64,000 nucleotides of DNA from Agarilytica sp033852165 (lineage in GTDB: Bacteria; Pseudomonadota; Gammaproteobacteria; Pseudomonadales; Cellvibrionaceae). Positions within the stretch are counted from its first letter, which is position 1. Each line of letters opens with the position of its first letter. This document shows, piece by piece, positions 43,937 to 53,523 of this stretch. Below the pieces are notes generated by a model. The model was given only the letters and a program-made list of their open reading frames with translations, was not told the origin of the DNA and made no database searches. The DNA is taken from assembly GCA_033852165.1 (NCBI GenBank), contig JAWSUZ010000064.1, positions 98,241 through 162,240 of the forward strand, written 5' to 3'. The position numbers and the translations under genes are program-made.

Positions 43937-44281
43937 CTACAAGCATAACTCATGCCTCAAGATCTGCACTTCACAATGTCCACCGTAAAAGGACATTAAA
44001 AAGACAAGCCTATTAAACGACAGCCAAAACGGATTAAAGCGTATAAAGGGGGCAAAAACAAAATCAATCACGCCAAATAAAGCCATAAAGAACAATCGAT
44101 TTGAGTTTCGACAAGCGTAGACCGTATAACCACAAGCTGCTGTAAAGCAGGGGCTAAACAACAGTGGTTGGACCATTACAAGTGGGATAGACAGGTCAAG
44201 CGCGCAGGACAACTCGCTCGTCATACAAAAGCACCACGAAACACCGTTAACTACATTGTCTTTTATACTGGTTTTCACCAA
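43937..44281 (-). CDS. possible small membrane protein
   Basis: An open frame of up to 114 residues with two or three hydrophobic stretches (DLSIPLVMVQPLLFSPCFTAAC, LFFMALFGVIDFVFAPFI). There is no ATG start at the upstream end (TTG/GTG only) and no clear ribosome-binding site; an internal ATG would give about 95 residues. It may be a chance frame. Otherwise the 435-base gap 43884-44318 is empty. Confidence 0.25.
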   Translation of the reverse strand: MVKTSIKDNVVNGVSWCFCMTSELSCALDLSIPLVMVQPLLFSPCFTAACGYTVYACRNSNRLFFMALFGVIDFVFAPFIRFNPFWLSFNRLVFLMSFYGGHCEVQILRHELCL

Positions 44282-44318
44282 ATAGAAATTTGGTCATCCC
44301 TCGACCAGGTGGTACGAC

Positions 44319-44600
44319 TTATTGCATAACACCAAAGCGAAAAGGTTTATTGCCTTTGTCCTGTCCATTGTTTTTCGCTGGCATCAATTTGACCTTTCTC
44401 GCCACTAGCCCACTCTTTTCAGGATGGCATTCGAACTCAACTTGCACACCAACTTTCAAAAACTGGCAATTAAGAAGGTCCGACTTCCTGACCATAATAT
44501 CCGGTCCTTCGCCATTTTCCAGAAATCCAAAATCTTTATCACGAAACCATTTTTTTACTACTGTATTCAAACCAATACCACCATTTTTAACTTCCGCCAT
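44319..44600 (-). CDS. cold-shock-domain protein
   Basis: A 93-residue protein with a diverged cold-shock domain: GLNTVVKKWFRDKDFGFLENG holds the RNP1-like segment (DFGFLE in place of GFGFI) and DIMVRKSDLLNC is the RNP2-like strand (IMVRKSDL in place of VFVHFS). It continues as VGVQVEFECHPEKSGLVARKVKLM. A basic tail rich in Lys and Asn follows. Aromatic residues in both RNP motifs are partly lost, so nucleic-acid binding may be altered. Such proteins bind single-stranded RNA or DNA. It is transcribed alone. Confidence 0.85.
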   Translation of the reverse strand: MAEVKNGGIGLNTVVKKWFRDKDFGFLENGEGPDIMVRKSDLLNCQFLKVGVQVEFECHPEKSGLVARKVKLMPAKNNGQDKGNKPFRFGVMQ

Positions 44601-44771
44601 CTTTTGCGATGATGCATTTTAGTATTTAATTCCACTATTCACCACAGTCGAATAGTAAAATCGTTTCCCATTAACAAAACTTAAGAACTTGTCTATTGAT
44701 AACTCACTGCACAGCTGAATACTTTGTGTCATCAAAGTCATTCAAACTCGATTAAGACCTTTCCATAAGGG

Positions 44772-45233
44772 TCAATCTTTAAGCACTTCAGGCCAATTTT
44801 TATCCGCTTTTTTTATTTTATTTTCGTAATCGCCTAGCCATTTTTTGAACGATCGACGGTTATTATTTAAATAAAGCTTACCATCGACGATCTTCCAGTT
44901 ATTCGGTCTGGGTGCCGTAACAAAACCGTGCGAAACAGCAAAGGCACAATAGCCTCCATATTGGGGGGCATATTTATCTGGAGCCACACTAAAAGCCTTG
45001 CGATTTTCTTCAGAGCTAAATCTCCATGTGGCCCCCTTCCATTGAACCGTAAACTCATTCGAACCTTTAACGGCCTTAGCGTTTTCAGACAGGGAAAAGT
45101 AAGCAACCACATCCACTCCCTTAACAGCCCCTTTTGAGCGATACGAATAAATCTCAGGGTCATCGGCAATCGCGACCGAGCAATACCCCACGAGTGAAAA
45201 CAGTAGGGCCACAATGCCACACCGAGCTTTCAT
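44772..45233 (-). CDS. exported YHS-domain protein
   Basis: About 153 residues from the ATG at 45233 (MKARCGIVALLFSLVGYC), giving a signal peptide. The mature part is one YHS domain: VKGVDVVAYFSLSENAKAVKGSNEFTVQWKGATWRFSSEENRKAFSVAPDKYAPQYGGYCAFAVSHG. The cysteine and tyrosines match the metal-associated YHS pattern, and exported members of this length are widespread and linked loosely to metal handling. No metal transporter is adjacent. A longer in-frame N-terminus to 45293 is possible. Confidence 0.88.
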   Translation of the reverse strand: MKARCGIVALLFSLVGYCSVAIADDPEIYSYRSKGAVKGVDVVAYFSLSENAKAVKGSNEFTVQWKGATWRFSSEENRKAFSVAPDKYAPQYGGYCAFAVSHGFVTAPRPNNWKIVDGKLYLNNNRRSFKKWLGDYENKIKKADKNWPEVLKD

Positions 45234-45827
45234 TTTTAAATAGATCCTTTTACCGAACGATTCAGCCATGACCTGAGATTTACGCCCCATCACGGCCGAA
45301 TATTGAATTTTTCGCTGAAAATCATTTCACTGAGAACCACTTCGCAGAAATCCATCTGAGACCATTTACCGAGCCACAACCCTAGTAACAGCTGTGCTGA
45401 GTTGATCGAATACGAATAAAAACCTATTTTTCAGAGTTAAGCCAGAGTCAAACATGAGTCAAGGCCGACGGCCTCTGTAGTAAGTATAGTGTATAACATA
45501 GAATTGTGAGCTGTATTCCAACATTCCATTCACTAGAACGCCGTTCAAATCAATTCCTCGTTTCTTTATAGCTCTTGACCTTACTCCCTTCCCCTTTTAC
45601 ACCTTTACCTTCTTTACCTAAAGCATAAGACAAAAGGCATATACCCATCATCCCGCATGACCCGGAAACCCTCGGTCAACACATCAGAAAAACGAACATT
45701 CCTTCCAGGAACCTCAGCATTGATAGCGGTAGCGCTCAATGCTCTATATTTTAACTTATACCTGCAGTCTGCCAGACTCTAGGATGTTGTTAGCCTCTGA
45801 CCAAGCCTCGACCACTTAGCGAAGTCA
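45234..45827. other. 594-base gap, nothing recognised
   Basis: No gene, tRNA or clear repeat was seen between the YHS gene and the next minus-strand gene. Promoter elements for the YHS gene presumably lie near 45240-45300. Confidence 0.55.
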
Positions 45828-46394
45828 CTAGAATCTAGATTCGTGCGGCACCATAGCCATAATCCAAGCCATGTTATCAGACACAAATTTTTTGTCTGTA
45901 GCGCTCGCTTTCTCAGCCGCAATCGTCATTTCCCGCGTCCGCTCCATATTTTTTTTAAGGGAAGCTTCCATACTGCTAATCAACGATTCAGGCATATTTT
46001 GCTTCTTCATGTTATCGATATTTTGTTCAAGTGATTTAAGCATGCTTTTCATATCCATACCCGCAGGCATTTTTTCCATTCGCACACTAAACAATCCCCC
46101 CATCAAACGAATCGAAACATCATAAAACTCCTCAAGATTTTTAAAGCCAGAAGCCGATAATAGTTTTTTAACATCAGGATAGGCTTTCGATGACGATATA
46201 AATTGAATGGCCTTGTCTTGATCGGTAATCCCAAACGTTTCACTTTCAGTAAAAATCTTCGGGTATTTTGCTTCTAGAACTTCCATTTGCTCTGTCAGTG
46301 AATATAAAGACGTCACCACCTCCTTACTTAAAGGCTTATCTGCCGCCCATAGCATAGGGGAAACAAACACGATAGCCAGCAGTAAATACTTCAT
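45828..46394 (-). CDS. periplasmic helical protein of unknown function
   Basis: A 188-residue protein with a signal peptide (MKYLLLAIVFVSPMLWAAD). The mature part is almost wholly helical: KEVVTSLYSLTEQMEVLEAKY, then GFKNLEEFYDVSIRLMGGLFSVRM, and a Met- and Lys-rich coiled coil (MDMKSMLKSLEQNIDNMKKQNM...SSMEASLKKNMERTREM). The first half recalls small exported proteins with a SIRLMGG-like segment seen in marine gammaproteobacteria, for which I know no function. Confidence 0.7.
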   Translation of the reverse strand: MKYLLLAIVFVSPMLWAADKPLSKEVVTSLYSLTEQMEVLEAKYPKIFTESETFGITDQDKAIQFISSSKAYPDVKKLLSASGFKNLEEFYDVSIRLMGGLFSVRMEKMPAGMDMKSMLKSLEQNIDNMKKQNMPESLISSMEASLKKNMERTREMTIAAEKASATDKKFVSDNMAWIMAMVPHESRF

Positions 46395-46623
46395 ACATTC
46401 TCCAGAGAATACGGATTTTTGAGTTCGCGTTTACAGTTTAATCGACTCGACTACTAAAGCATCTGACTAACAATACCCGGGCAATACTTCAGCAAAGTTG
46501 GGTCGTTAAGTTAGAGCGCTTTCCAAGCTTCGTCAACGACCAAAGCCTGCTGGAGAACAAAGATGAGAAGCCCGTCAGGTTATGTGGACTCATTACAGCC
46601 CCCGAACAAACAAATATAAAACG

Positions 46624-46672
46624 GGGTTACGGGTTACGGGTTACGGGTTACGGGTTACGGGTTACGGGTTAC
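46624..46672. repeat. G-rich heptamer array E (telomere-like unit)
   Basis: Seven perfect GGGTTAC units on the plus strand, ending 9 bases from the stop codon of the metallopeptidase gene. The unit resembles eukaryotic telomere repeats only by chance of composition, but can form G-quadruplexes in the same way. Confidence 0.98.
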
Positions 46673-46681
46673 CAAAACACC

Positions 46682-47362
46682 TTACCTTAGAATGGCTATC
46701 CATCGCCACAGCCTCAGAATATCGGCCAAAGCCCCTGCTACATAAGTTAAGGCGCACGCCTTTAATACCTGGCGAATAGCCGGTAGGTATTCCTCCGGAA
46801 CATAACCTTCTTCCAAAATCGGCAAGGCTTTTTTAAAGCTCGCATCATATTCTTCAGGCAGTATCGCGACATACATCAGCACCGAAGCCAGCATGGTGAC
46901 AATGCCAATAACCCCGGTCAAAATGGCCACATGAGGGACCCTAAATATGGCGCCAACAATCGGCATACTCATTAACAAATAGACGCCATAATGTTGTATT
47001 TTCTGAGCCTTACCTAAGTACTTACCCCGCAGCAAGCTCACTGCTTCCTTACGATTAAACTGTATTGCATGCCCGACTTCATGGGCCGCTACCGCAACGG
47101 CAGAAAGTGATTTTCCGTGGTAAACATCCGGGCTCAAACTCACCACGTTTCGGCTAGGACTATAATGGTCTTTTCCTTCTTCCCCTTCTTCTACCGTCAC
47201 GTCAATTAAGTCGAACCGTTTGAGTAAATGGTTCGCCAACTCCCCCCCCGTACCCGGCATCCCCTCTAGCGGTTTATGATGTTTTTTTAAAATATACCTG
47301 ACCCACAGATGAGGCCCGTAAACCAAGGCAACAATTGCGACTAGCGGAACAACAAAAATCAT
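46682..47362 (-). CDS. YugP-type neutral zinc metallopeptidase
   Basis: A 226-residue membrane protein. The N-terminal helix (IFVVPLVAIVALVYG) and later hydrophobic segments surround a peptidase domain with the zinc motif HEVGH at residues 94-98 and the preceding AVAVAAHEVGHAIQFNRKEA, as in B. subtilis YugP (Zn_peptidase_2). The active site probably faces the cytoplasm or membrane surface; the physiological substrate is unknown. Unlike YugP it ends with RLWRWIAILR close to the heptamer array. It is transcribed alone. Confidence 0.9.
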   Translation of the reverse strand: MIFVVPLVAIVALVYGPHLWVRYILKKHHKPLEGMPGTGGELANHLLKRFDLIDVTVEEGEEGKDHYSPSRNVVSLSPDVYHGKSLSAVAVAAHEVGHAIQFNRKEAVSLLRGKYLGKAQKIQHYGVYLLMSMPIVGAIFRVPHVAILTGVIGIVTMLASVLMYVAILPEEYDASFKKALPILEEGYVPEEYLPAIRQVLKACALTYVAGALADILRLWRWIAILR

Positions 47363-47518
47363 ATTACAACCTAATATCCATTAAGCATTACAAGGGGTAA
47401 GCATTAGCAACAGATAATCTAAATCGTCCCTCCACTCACCACCTGGCCCTTTCTCATTTTAACTTTATACTTAAAAAGCACCCTAAAAACGAACTTACCT
47501 GAACCCTCGAGAGCCTTC

Positions 47519-48739
47519 ATGACCCTCATGCCCGTAACTTTACAAGACATCGAACAAGCGCGCTCCCGTTTAGGCAACTTTATTGCGATGACGCCCTGCC
47601 CAGAATCGATTCCATTGTCAGAGATTACCGGCGCCAAAATTTACTGCAAGATGGACTGCCTACAACGCACGGGCAGCTTTAAAGAACGTGGCGCTCGAAA
47701 TGCGTTGCTTCTTCTCAGTGACGAGAATAAAGCAAAGGGCGTCATTGCGGCGTCTGCCGGAAACCATGCGCTAGGGCTGGCTTACCACGGCTCACTTCTG
47801 AATATTGCAGTAACCGTCGTCATGCCAGAAGCCGCTCCCTTGATAAAAATCACAAGCTGCCAAAAGCTGGGCGCTCAGGTTATTTTATGCGGTAACTCCT
47901 TCCAAGAAGCGCGGGACAAGGCCGATGAACTCGCAGCAACGCAAGGCTTGTCTTATATTCATGGCTATGACGACCCCGCGGTTATCGCAGGCCAAGGCAC
48001 GATGGCCCTAGAAATCCTAGAACAAGTGCCCGACCTTGACGCTATCGTATGTCCGATTGGCGGAGCCGGACTTATCGCAGGCATCTCCGTTGCCATTAGA
48101 GCGTTAAAGCCCCAAGTAAAAATCATTGGTGTCGAAGCCGAAGCCACCGGCAGCTTTCAAGCCGCGATAAAAGCCAACGGCCCCGTATTTTTACAAGTAA
48201 AGCATACCCTTGCCGATGGTCTCGCCGTTAATATCGTCGGCAAAAATGCCTTCGCATTAGCGAAGGATAAAATTGATCAGATCATTACCGTTAGTGAGGA
48301 TGAAATCGCCCTCGCAATTCTACGTAACGTAGAGCTAGGAAAAGATGTCATTGAAGGTGCTGCAGCCTCAACGCTAGCGGCATTCCTATCTGGCCAGCTC
48401 GCACATTTGGCGAATAAAAAAGTCGTACTGCTCTACTGCGGAGGAAATATTGATCCTATTATACTCAGCCGCGTTATCGAAAAAGGCTTAGTCGCAGATG
48501 GTCGAATGTGCCGATTCACCGCGGTTATCAGCGACCGACCCGGCGGGCTCGCCAGCCTAGCCAAAGCCATTGCATCGACCGGCGCCAGCATCAAAGATAT
48601 TTCTCATGATCGAGCGTTTGCAGGCCCCGATGTAACGGCTGTAAATTGCCTTTGCACCGTCGAAACACGGGACCGAGCGCACCTACAAGAACTGCTGACC
48701 ACACTGAAAAAAAGTGGCGTTACAATATTGCCCGTATAA
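47519..48739 (+). CDS. ilvA: threonine ammonia-lyase with ACT domain
   Basis: A 406-residue fold-type II PLP enzyme, deaminating threonine to 2-oxobutyrate. K55 in TGSFKERGARN binds PLP; SAGNHALGLAY, GGAGLIAGI (phosphate loop) and YCGGNID are typical. A single C-terminal ACT domain (FTAVISDRPGGLASLAKAIASTGASIKDI, residues 330-406) marks the short allosteric form (about 400 residues), which differs from E. coli IlvA with its double regulatory domain. Either isoleucine synthesis or catabolism is possible; no ilv genes are adjacent. Confidence 0.92.
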   Translation: MTLMPVTLQDIEQARSRLGNFIAMTPCPESIPLSEITGAKIYCKMDCLQRTGSFKERGARNALLLLSDENKAKGVIAASAGNHALGLAYHGSLLNIAVTVVMPEAAPLIKITSCQKLGAQVILCGNSFQEARDKADELAATQGLSYIHGYDDPAVIAGQGTMALEILEQVPDLDAIVCPIGGAGLIAGISVAIRALKPQVKIIGVEAEATGSFQAAIKANGPVFLQVKHTLADGLAVNIVGKNAFALAKDKIDQIITVSEDEIALAILRNVELGKDVIEGAAASTLAAFLSGQLAHLANKKVVLLYCGGNIDPIILSRVIEKGLVADGRMCRFTAVISDRPGGLASLAKAIASTGASIKDISHDRAFAGPDVTAVNCLCTVETRDRAHLQELLTTLKKSGVTILPV

Positions 48740-48926
48740 CCGCCATACATATTAATATCTCCGTTTCTTCTGACAAAAACTCCCCCGCCCCCAAAAAAGA
48801 ATAACCCTTATTAATATGCAATCAAAACCCTCCGATGGCTGTCTCCATGCCTTGCGCTCACTGGGCACGCAAACTACGCTTAAATTTTACTCTACTTAAA
48901 ATGACTCCCGACTCTTATCGGGCTAT

Positions 48927-50747
48927 GTGTGCGATGTGAATCAAAAGAAACAACGTGTTCTGATTGTTGACGATGAACCCCTCATCATTGCCATACTGGA
49001 AAGAGCACTTCAGTCCTTTGTCGAAGTGGTGTCTGCTGCAACAGGAGAGCAGGCCCTCGATATTGCGCGCAGTAAGCCCGCTCCTGACCTTATATTGTTG
49101 GACGTCGGCCTCCCCGATATGGACGGCCACGAAGTCTGCGGCTTACTCAAAAGCCACCACAGTACAGTTGACATTCCCGTTATATTCACCACAGCCCGCG
49201 ATCTGACAGAAGATGTCACCAGCGGCTTTGAAGTCGGTGCCACAGACTATATTACAAAGCCATTCAACATCCCGATAACCATCGCTCGCATTCGTGCTCA
49301 TCTAGAAACACGACGCCTCCACCACGAAATTCAGCAGCAAAACCTACATCTAGACCTATTGGTACAACAAAGAACCCTATCCCTAGAAAAAGAAATGCGT
49401 AGCCGCCGAGAAGCTGAAAAACGCACACTTTATCGCGCTCACCACGATGAGCTCACCGGGCTGCCACATGTCTCTCTTCTGCGAACAGCCGTGTCCAACT
49501 TACTTCGTACCAGCCCAGGTAAACCCTTCGCAATTGCCCTCATTATGCTTAACGGGTTTCAGGAGATTAATAATACGCTAGGCCACCAACATGGCAATAA
49601 AGTACTCAAGCAACTGAGCCAAGATTTAAGCCTGGCTAGCCGCTCAATACACGGCGCACTTAATGTTGAAAACGAAGGAGACGTTGCATTTATCACCCGC
49701 TTAGATGGCGTCACATTTACCCTCGCTTTTGTATGCCCGGCTGGAGAGCAAGCCGCACTAGAAGAAATAGCGAAACTACTACTCGTGCTGGAAACGCCTA
49801 TCGACTACCAAGGCATGTCATTAAACGTCAGCGGAAATATTGGGCTCGCCATGTCGCCTTATCACGGCAATGATATGGATACGCTATTGCGTCGCGCCCA
49901 TATAGCACAAGAATTGGCGCAACAGAAGCAGCCTCACGTTTCCATGTATACGGAAGAAATTGACCCCTATAGCGAACGACGCTTATCGTTAATGGGAGAG
50001 CTTAAGAACGCGATTCAAGAAAGTCATTTGTCACTTTATTATCAACCACAAATTGATATAAAAACAAAACGAATCGCTAACATAGAAGCCCTTCTGCGTT
50101 GGCAACACCCCGAACACGGTTTTATTCCGCCCGACGATTTTATTCCACTCGCCGAACAAACAGGGGTGATAAAGCCCCTTACAGAATGGGTGCTAAACGA
50201 AGCCCTACGACAAAACGTTGCATTCAACCGACTAGGGCATAGGCTGGATATCAGCATCAACCTATCCGCACGTAATCTTCGCGAACCCGATTTAGTTGAT
50301 ACAGTACTTGCCGTGCTTAACCAGTACGACCTTCAACCTTCCAGGCTCGTTCTCGAAGTAACCGAAACCGCAATGATGCTAAACCCACAGGAGTCATTGA
50401 AAACTCTTCACCAGTTGCATGAAGCAGGCATCCAGATTTCCATTGATGACTTTGGCACCGGGTATTCGTCTCTCGGACACCTCAGAAATCTTCCGGTCAA
50501 CGAAGTCAAAATTGATCGCTCCTTCGTAATGGAAATGATGGTCAGACAATCCGACCAGATTTTGGTGAAAACAGTCATCGATTTAGCGCGCAACCTAAAT
50601 TTACGTGTCGTCGCTGAAGGCGTTGAAAATGCCAACACTTTAGAAGCTCTGGGTGAAATGGGTTGTGACATCGCGCAGGGCTATCATCTGTGTCGCCCAA
50701 TCCCCGCTACAGAACTGCTCGAATGGTTCAAGCAGTACGGAACATAA
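48927..50747 (+). CDS. REC-GGDEF-EAL response regulator, likely c-di-GMP phosphodiesterase
   Basis: A 606-residue protein: receiver domain (1-125; phospho-acceptor D59 in ILLDVGLPDMDG), a coiled linker (130-170), a GGDEF domain (175-335) and an EAL domain (350-606). The GGDEF catalytic signature is degenerate (RLDGVTF near residue 258), so cyclase activity is unlikely. The EAL domain retains E387 in EALLRW, NLSARNL, DDFGTGYSSL, KIDRSFV and AEGVE, so c-di-GMP hydrolysis is expected. It ends three bases before a hybrid kinase gene, which is the obvious phosphodonor. Start ATG at 48927 lacks a strong ribosome-binding site. Confidence 0.93.
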   Translation: MCDVNQKKQRVLIVDDEPLIIAILERALQSFVEVVSAATGEQALDIARSKPAPDLILLDVGLPDMDGHEVCGLLKSHHSTVDIPVIFTTARDLTEDVTSGFEVGATDYITKPFNIPITIARIRAHLETRRLHHEIQQQNLHLDLLVQQRTLSLEKEMRSRREAEKRTLYRAHHDELTGLPHVSLLRTAVSNLLRTSPGKPFAIALIMLNGFQEINNTLGHQHGNKVLKQLSQDLSLASRSIHGALNVENEGDVAFITRLDGVTFTLAFVCPAGEQAALEEIAKLLLVLETPIDYQGMSLNVSGNIGLAMSPYHGNDMDTLLRRAHIAQELAQQKQPHVSMYTEEIDPYSERRLSLMGELKNAIQESHLSLYYQPQIDIKTKRIANIEALLRWQHPEHGFIPPDDFIPLAEQTGVIKPLTEWVLNEALRQNVAFNRLGHRLDISINLSARNLREPDLVDTVLAVLNQYDLQPSRLVLEVTETAMMLNPQESLKTLHQLHEAGIQISIDDFGTGYSSLGHLRNLPVNEVKIDRSFVMEMMVRQSDQILVKTVIDLARNLNLRVVAEGVENANTLEALGEMGCDIAQGYHLCRPIPATELLEWFKQYGT

Positions 50748-50750
50748 TCC

Positions 50751-53393
50751 ATGTACAGTGCTTCTAGTTCAGAATACTTAAAACTCCTCGAACAACTCAG
50801 CCAGACCATCGAGCTTAGCGATGTTCTGGATCTATGCGGAAAAGTATTAAGATCCGACTGCCACATTGACGGCTACCTCATCAACCTTATTAGCTGGGAC
50901 GAAAAATTCCTCGTATGCCGAAAAATAGAACTCCCCGGAGCATTTAAAGGTGTTGAATCCGCCTATGCCGAATTTCGATACTCGCTAACAGAAGAGAACT
51001 CGGTGGTGACGTCCTATCTCAATAATAAAGTCGTCAGGCTCAGCAAAGACACCATTCAACAAGAGCCAGAAGTTATTCAAGTTCGATTTAATCGCTGGAA
51101 AATGAACGAAATGGCTGTTCTTCCCATTCCCACAGCCAATCCTGATGTACCACAGGGCGCCATATTATTATTCGTCAATAAAGGGCGACTTACGGAAGAC
51201 ACGCTCACGAAAGTCTCCGAGTTATTGAGCGTATTTTCAAAGCCCATTAATAACGCACGCCGTTATGCAAAATTGAGACAGCGAGAAGGCATCGTCAAAG
51301 CCGCAGCAGCAGAACAAAAGCGTTTTTTAAGTATGGTAACAGACGTTACCGAGCGGCTAGATACCGCACAGATTTACCAAATTATTACACGCGAGTTTTT
51401 AACCTGGTGGAATTTTGATATGAGTGCCGTCTGGATGAAGGACGACGACGAACTCAACTTGCGAATTTTAACCTACCGTTCACCCTCCCACAAAAAACTC
51501 CACGCCAAACTCGACGAGTATTACAGGAGTATTAGCTTCAAACTCGAAGCGGCCGATTCTGCCACTTCAATGTCTTTTTTGAACAATCAACACATCTATT
51601 TTCATGATGCTATCAAAGTCATGAGTTTACCGATGGCAGACAAAGATCGCTTAGCACTAGAAATCATCAAAACCCCCCGTACATTTTTATTTGTTCCCAT
51701 TCGCCGACAAGATAAACCCATTGGTATGCTATGGCTTTTCTCTGTGGATGATACCGTCGAAATAACAGAAAACAATGTCGCTCTGGTTGAATCGGTAACC
51801 AGTGTTGTCGGCACAGCCGTTGGCAATGCTCAGCTATATTCCACAGTTGAAAAACAGCGCTATGAAATTGAAACCGCACTCAACAAACTCAAAAATACAC
51901 AGGTTCAGCTGCGCGAAGCCGAGCAAGCCAAGCTTGCCGCCGTTGTACAAGCAAAAGAAGCCGCCGAAGCTTCAACTTTAGCGAAAAGCGCATTTGTGGC
52001 AAACACCAGCCATGAAATTCGTACGCCACTCACCGCCATTATGGGGTTTGCTGAGACGCTACTGGACACCTCCCCCGCCAATAGCGATGCTGAAAGGTGG
52101 TCATCGTTTATTTTACGTAACAGCCGGCACTTACTCGGTTTAATTAATGATATTCTCGATGCCTCAAAAATTGAAGCCGGAAAAATCGAAGTCGAACACA
52201 TTTCTTTTGCCCCGCTCGATTTAATTCTGGACATTGAAGCCACCATTATTATGCTGAGCCAGGAGAAAGACCTCGCCTTCAATATTGAATATATCTTCCC
52301 ATTTCCAGACCGTATTACGGGAGACCCCACACGACTGAGACAGGTATTGCTCAACCTGCTCAATAATTCCGTTAAATTTACCCATGACGGAGAAATAACC
52401 TTAGAAGTAAACTGCAACCCACAAACAGAAAAATTACATTTTTGCGTTAAAGATACCGGTATCGGTATGCATCAAAAAGATATTGAAAACCTATTTCAAC
52501 CTTTTACCCAAATTGACGTATCAACATCACGCCGCTATGGCGGTACAGGGCTTGGATTAACGATCGCACGAGAATTAATCCAACTAATGGGCGGACAATT
52601 AGACGTTACAAGCCATTTTGGCGTTGGCAGTGAATTTGTATTTGATATTAAAACCGGGAATCTTGATGATGTAACCTGGATAAAAGAACTTAGCGGAAAA
52701 AATAACACCCCCGATTTAATAACAAAAGCTGCCCCACCGCCATCATTAAGTGGAAACGTATTAGTAGCCGATGACGGCCCCGACAATCGTGAATTAATAT
52801 CACTCTATATTCGCAATACTGGCGCACGCGCTTATGCGGTTAACAACGGCCGAGAAGCGGTTGACATTGTATCCAAACACACCTTTGACCTTATTTTGCT
52901 CGACATACAAATGCCCGTAATGGATGGCCTCGAGGCGATAAAGGAAATGCACAAAAATGGCTGCTCCCTGCCGATTTACGCACTCACCGCCAACCTGTCT
53001 AAGGACGATATCGTCACCTACAGAGAAGCCGGATTCAATGGGCATCACGCTAAACCCATTGATCGTCAAGGGTTTTACCATCTATTGGAAAATCACCTAG
53101 CCAGAGGAACAAACCAAACCGAGAAGCCCCCGACCCTCGTATTAGACATATCAGACATTGAAGACGCATTTTTAAAACGCCTTCCAGAAGATATCCATGC
53201 TATTTCACAAGCCTTCACGGACAATAACTTGAGTGAACTCGCCCGACTATCCCACAAACTCAAAGGGATTGCCGGAAGTCTGGGGCGACCCGACATTACG
53301 GATGCCGCTGCGGTATTAGAACGAGAATCGCTAAGCGAAAAAGACCCTAACAGTATTGGTGACGCGATGAAGCAACTTAAATCATTGGTTTAG
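50751..53393 (+). CDS. hybrid histidine kinase GAF-GAF-HisKA-HATPase-REC-HPT (copy 1)
   Basis: An 880-residue soluble sensor kinase with no membrane segment. Two GAF-like domains (about 20-180 and 195-375) are followed by a coiled coil (378-415), HisKA with H421 (ANTSHEIRTPL), HATPase (N-box NLLNNSVKFTH, G1 DTGIGM, G2 YGGTGLGLTIAREL), a receiver with D718 (ILLDIQMPVMDG), and a C-terminal HPT domain with H835 (LSHKLKGIAGSLG). This is a complete His-Asp-His relay in one chain that lacks a final output domain; the REC-GGDEF-EAL protein encoded 3 bases upstream is the likely last partner. Cytoplasmic or ligand-type signals are expected via GAF. A near copy follows. Confidence 0.93.
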   Translation: MYSASSSEYLKLLEQLSQTIELSDVLDLCGKVLRSDCHIDGYLINLISWDEKFLVCRKIELPGAFKGVESAYAEFRYSLTEENSVVTSYLNNKVVRLSKDTIQQEPEVIQVRFNRWKMNEMAVLPIPTANPDVPQGAILLFVNKGRLTEDTLTKVSELLSVFSKPINNARRYAKLRQREGIVKAAAAEQKRFLSMVTDVTERLDTAQIYQIITREFLTWWNFDMSAVWMKDDDELNLRILTYRSPSHKKLHAKLDEYYRSISFKLEAADSATSMSFLNNQHIYFHDAIKVMSLPMADKDRLALEIIKTPRTFLFVPIRRQDKPIGMLWLFSVDDTVEITENNVALVESVTSVVGTAVGNAQLYSTVEKQRYEIETALNKLKNTQVQLREAEQAKLAAVVQAKEAAEASTLAKSAFVANTSHEIRTPLTAIMGFAETLLDTSPANSDAERWSSFILRNSRHLLGLINDILDASKIEAGKIEVEHISFAPLDLILDIEATIIMLSQEKDLAFNIEYIFPFPDRITGDPTRLRQVLLNLLNNSVKFTHDGEITLEVNCNPQTEKLHFCVKDTGIGMHQKDIENLFQPFTQIDVSTSRRYGGTGLGLTIARELIQLMGGQLDVTSHFGVGSEFVFDIKTGNLDDVTWIKELSGKNNTPDLITKAAPPPSLSGNVLVADDGPDNRELISLYIRNTGARAYAVNNGREAVDIVSKHTFDLILLDIQMPVMDGLEAIKEMHKNGCSLPIYALTANLSKDDIVTYREAGFNGHHAKPIDRQGFYHLLENHLARGTNQTEKPPTLVLDISDIEDAFLKRLPEDIHAISQAFTDNNLSELARLSHKLKGIAGSLGRPDITDAAAVLERESLSEKDPNSIGDAMKQLKSLV

Positions 53394-53469
53394 CTCTCGC
53401 TTAAAGGTTTTTCAAGCCGCATGACATAGAACTGCATAACGTAGGGATGAATAACGTAGGCCTGCAACA

Positions 53470-53513
53470 ACCGACTTTTACAGAGCTGTGTGTTCGCATT
53501 GAATCAAAAGAAA
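53470..53513 (+). pseudogene. remnant of a second copy of the REC-GGDEF-EAL gene start
   Basis: GACTTTTACAGAGCTGTGTG and the following bases to GAATCAAAAGAAA match the start region of the REC-GGDEF-EAL gene (48907-48950), including its NQKK codons (AATCAAAAGAAA). It lies directly before the second kinase gene, at the position a duplicated response-regulator gene would begin. Everything between has been deleted. Confidence 0.6.
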
Positions 53514-53523
53514 ACCACCGACC

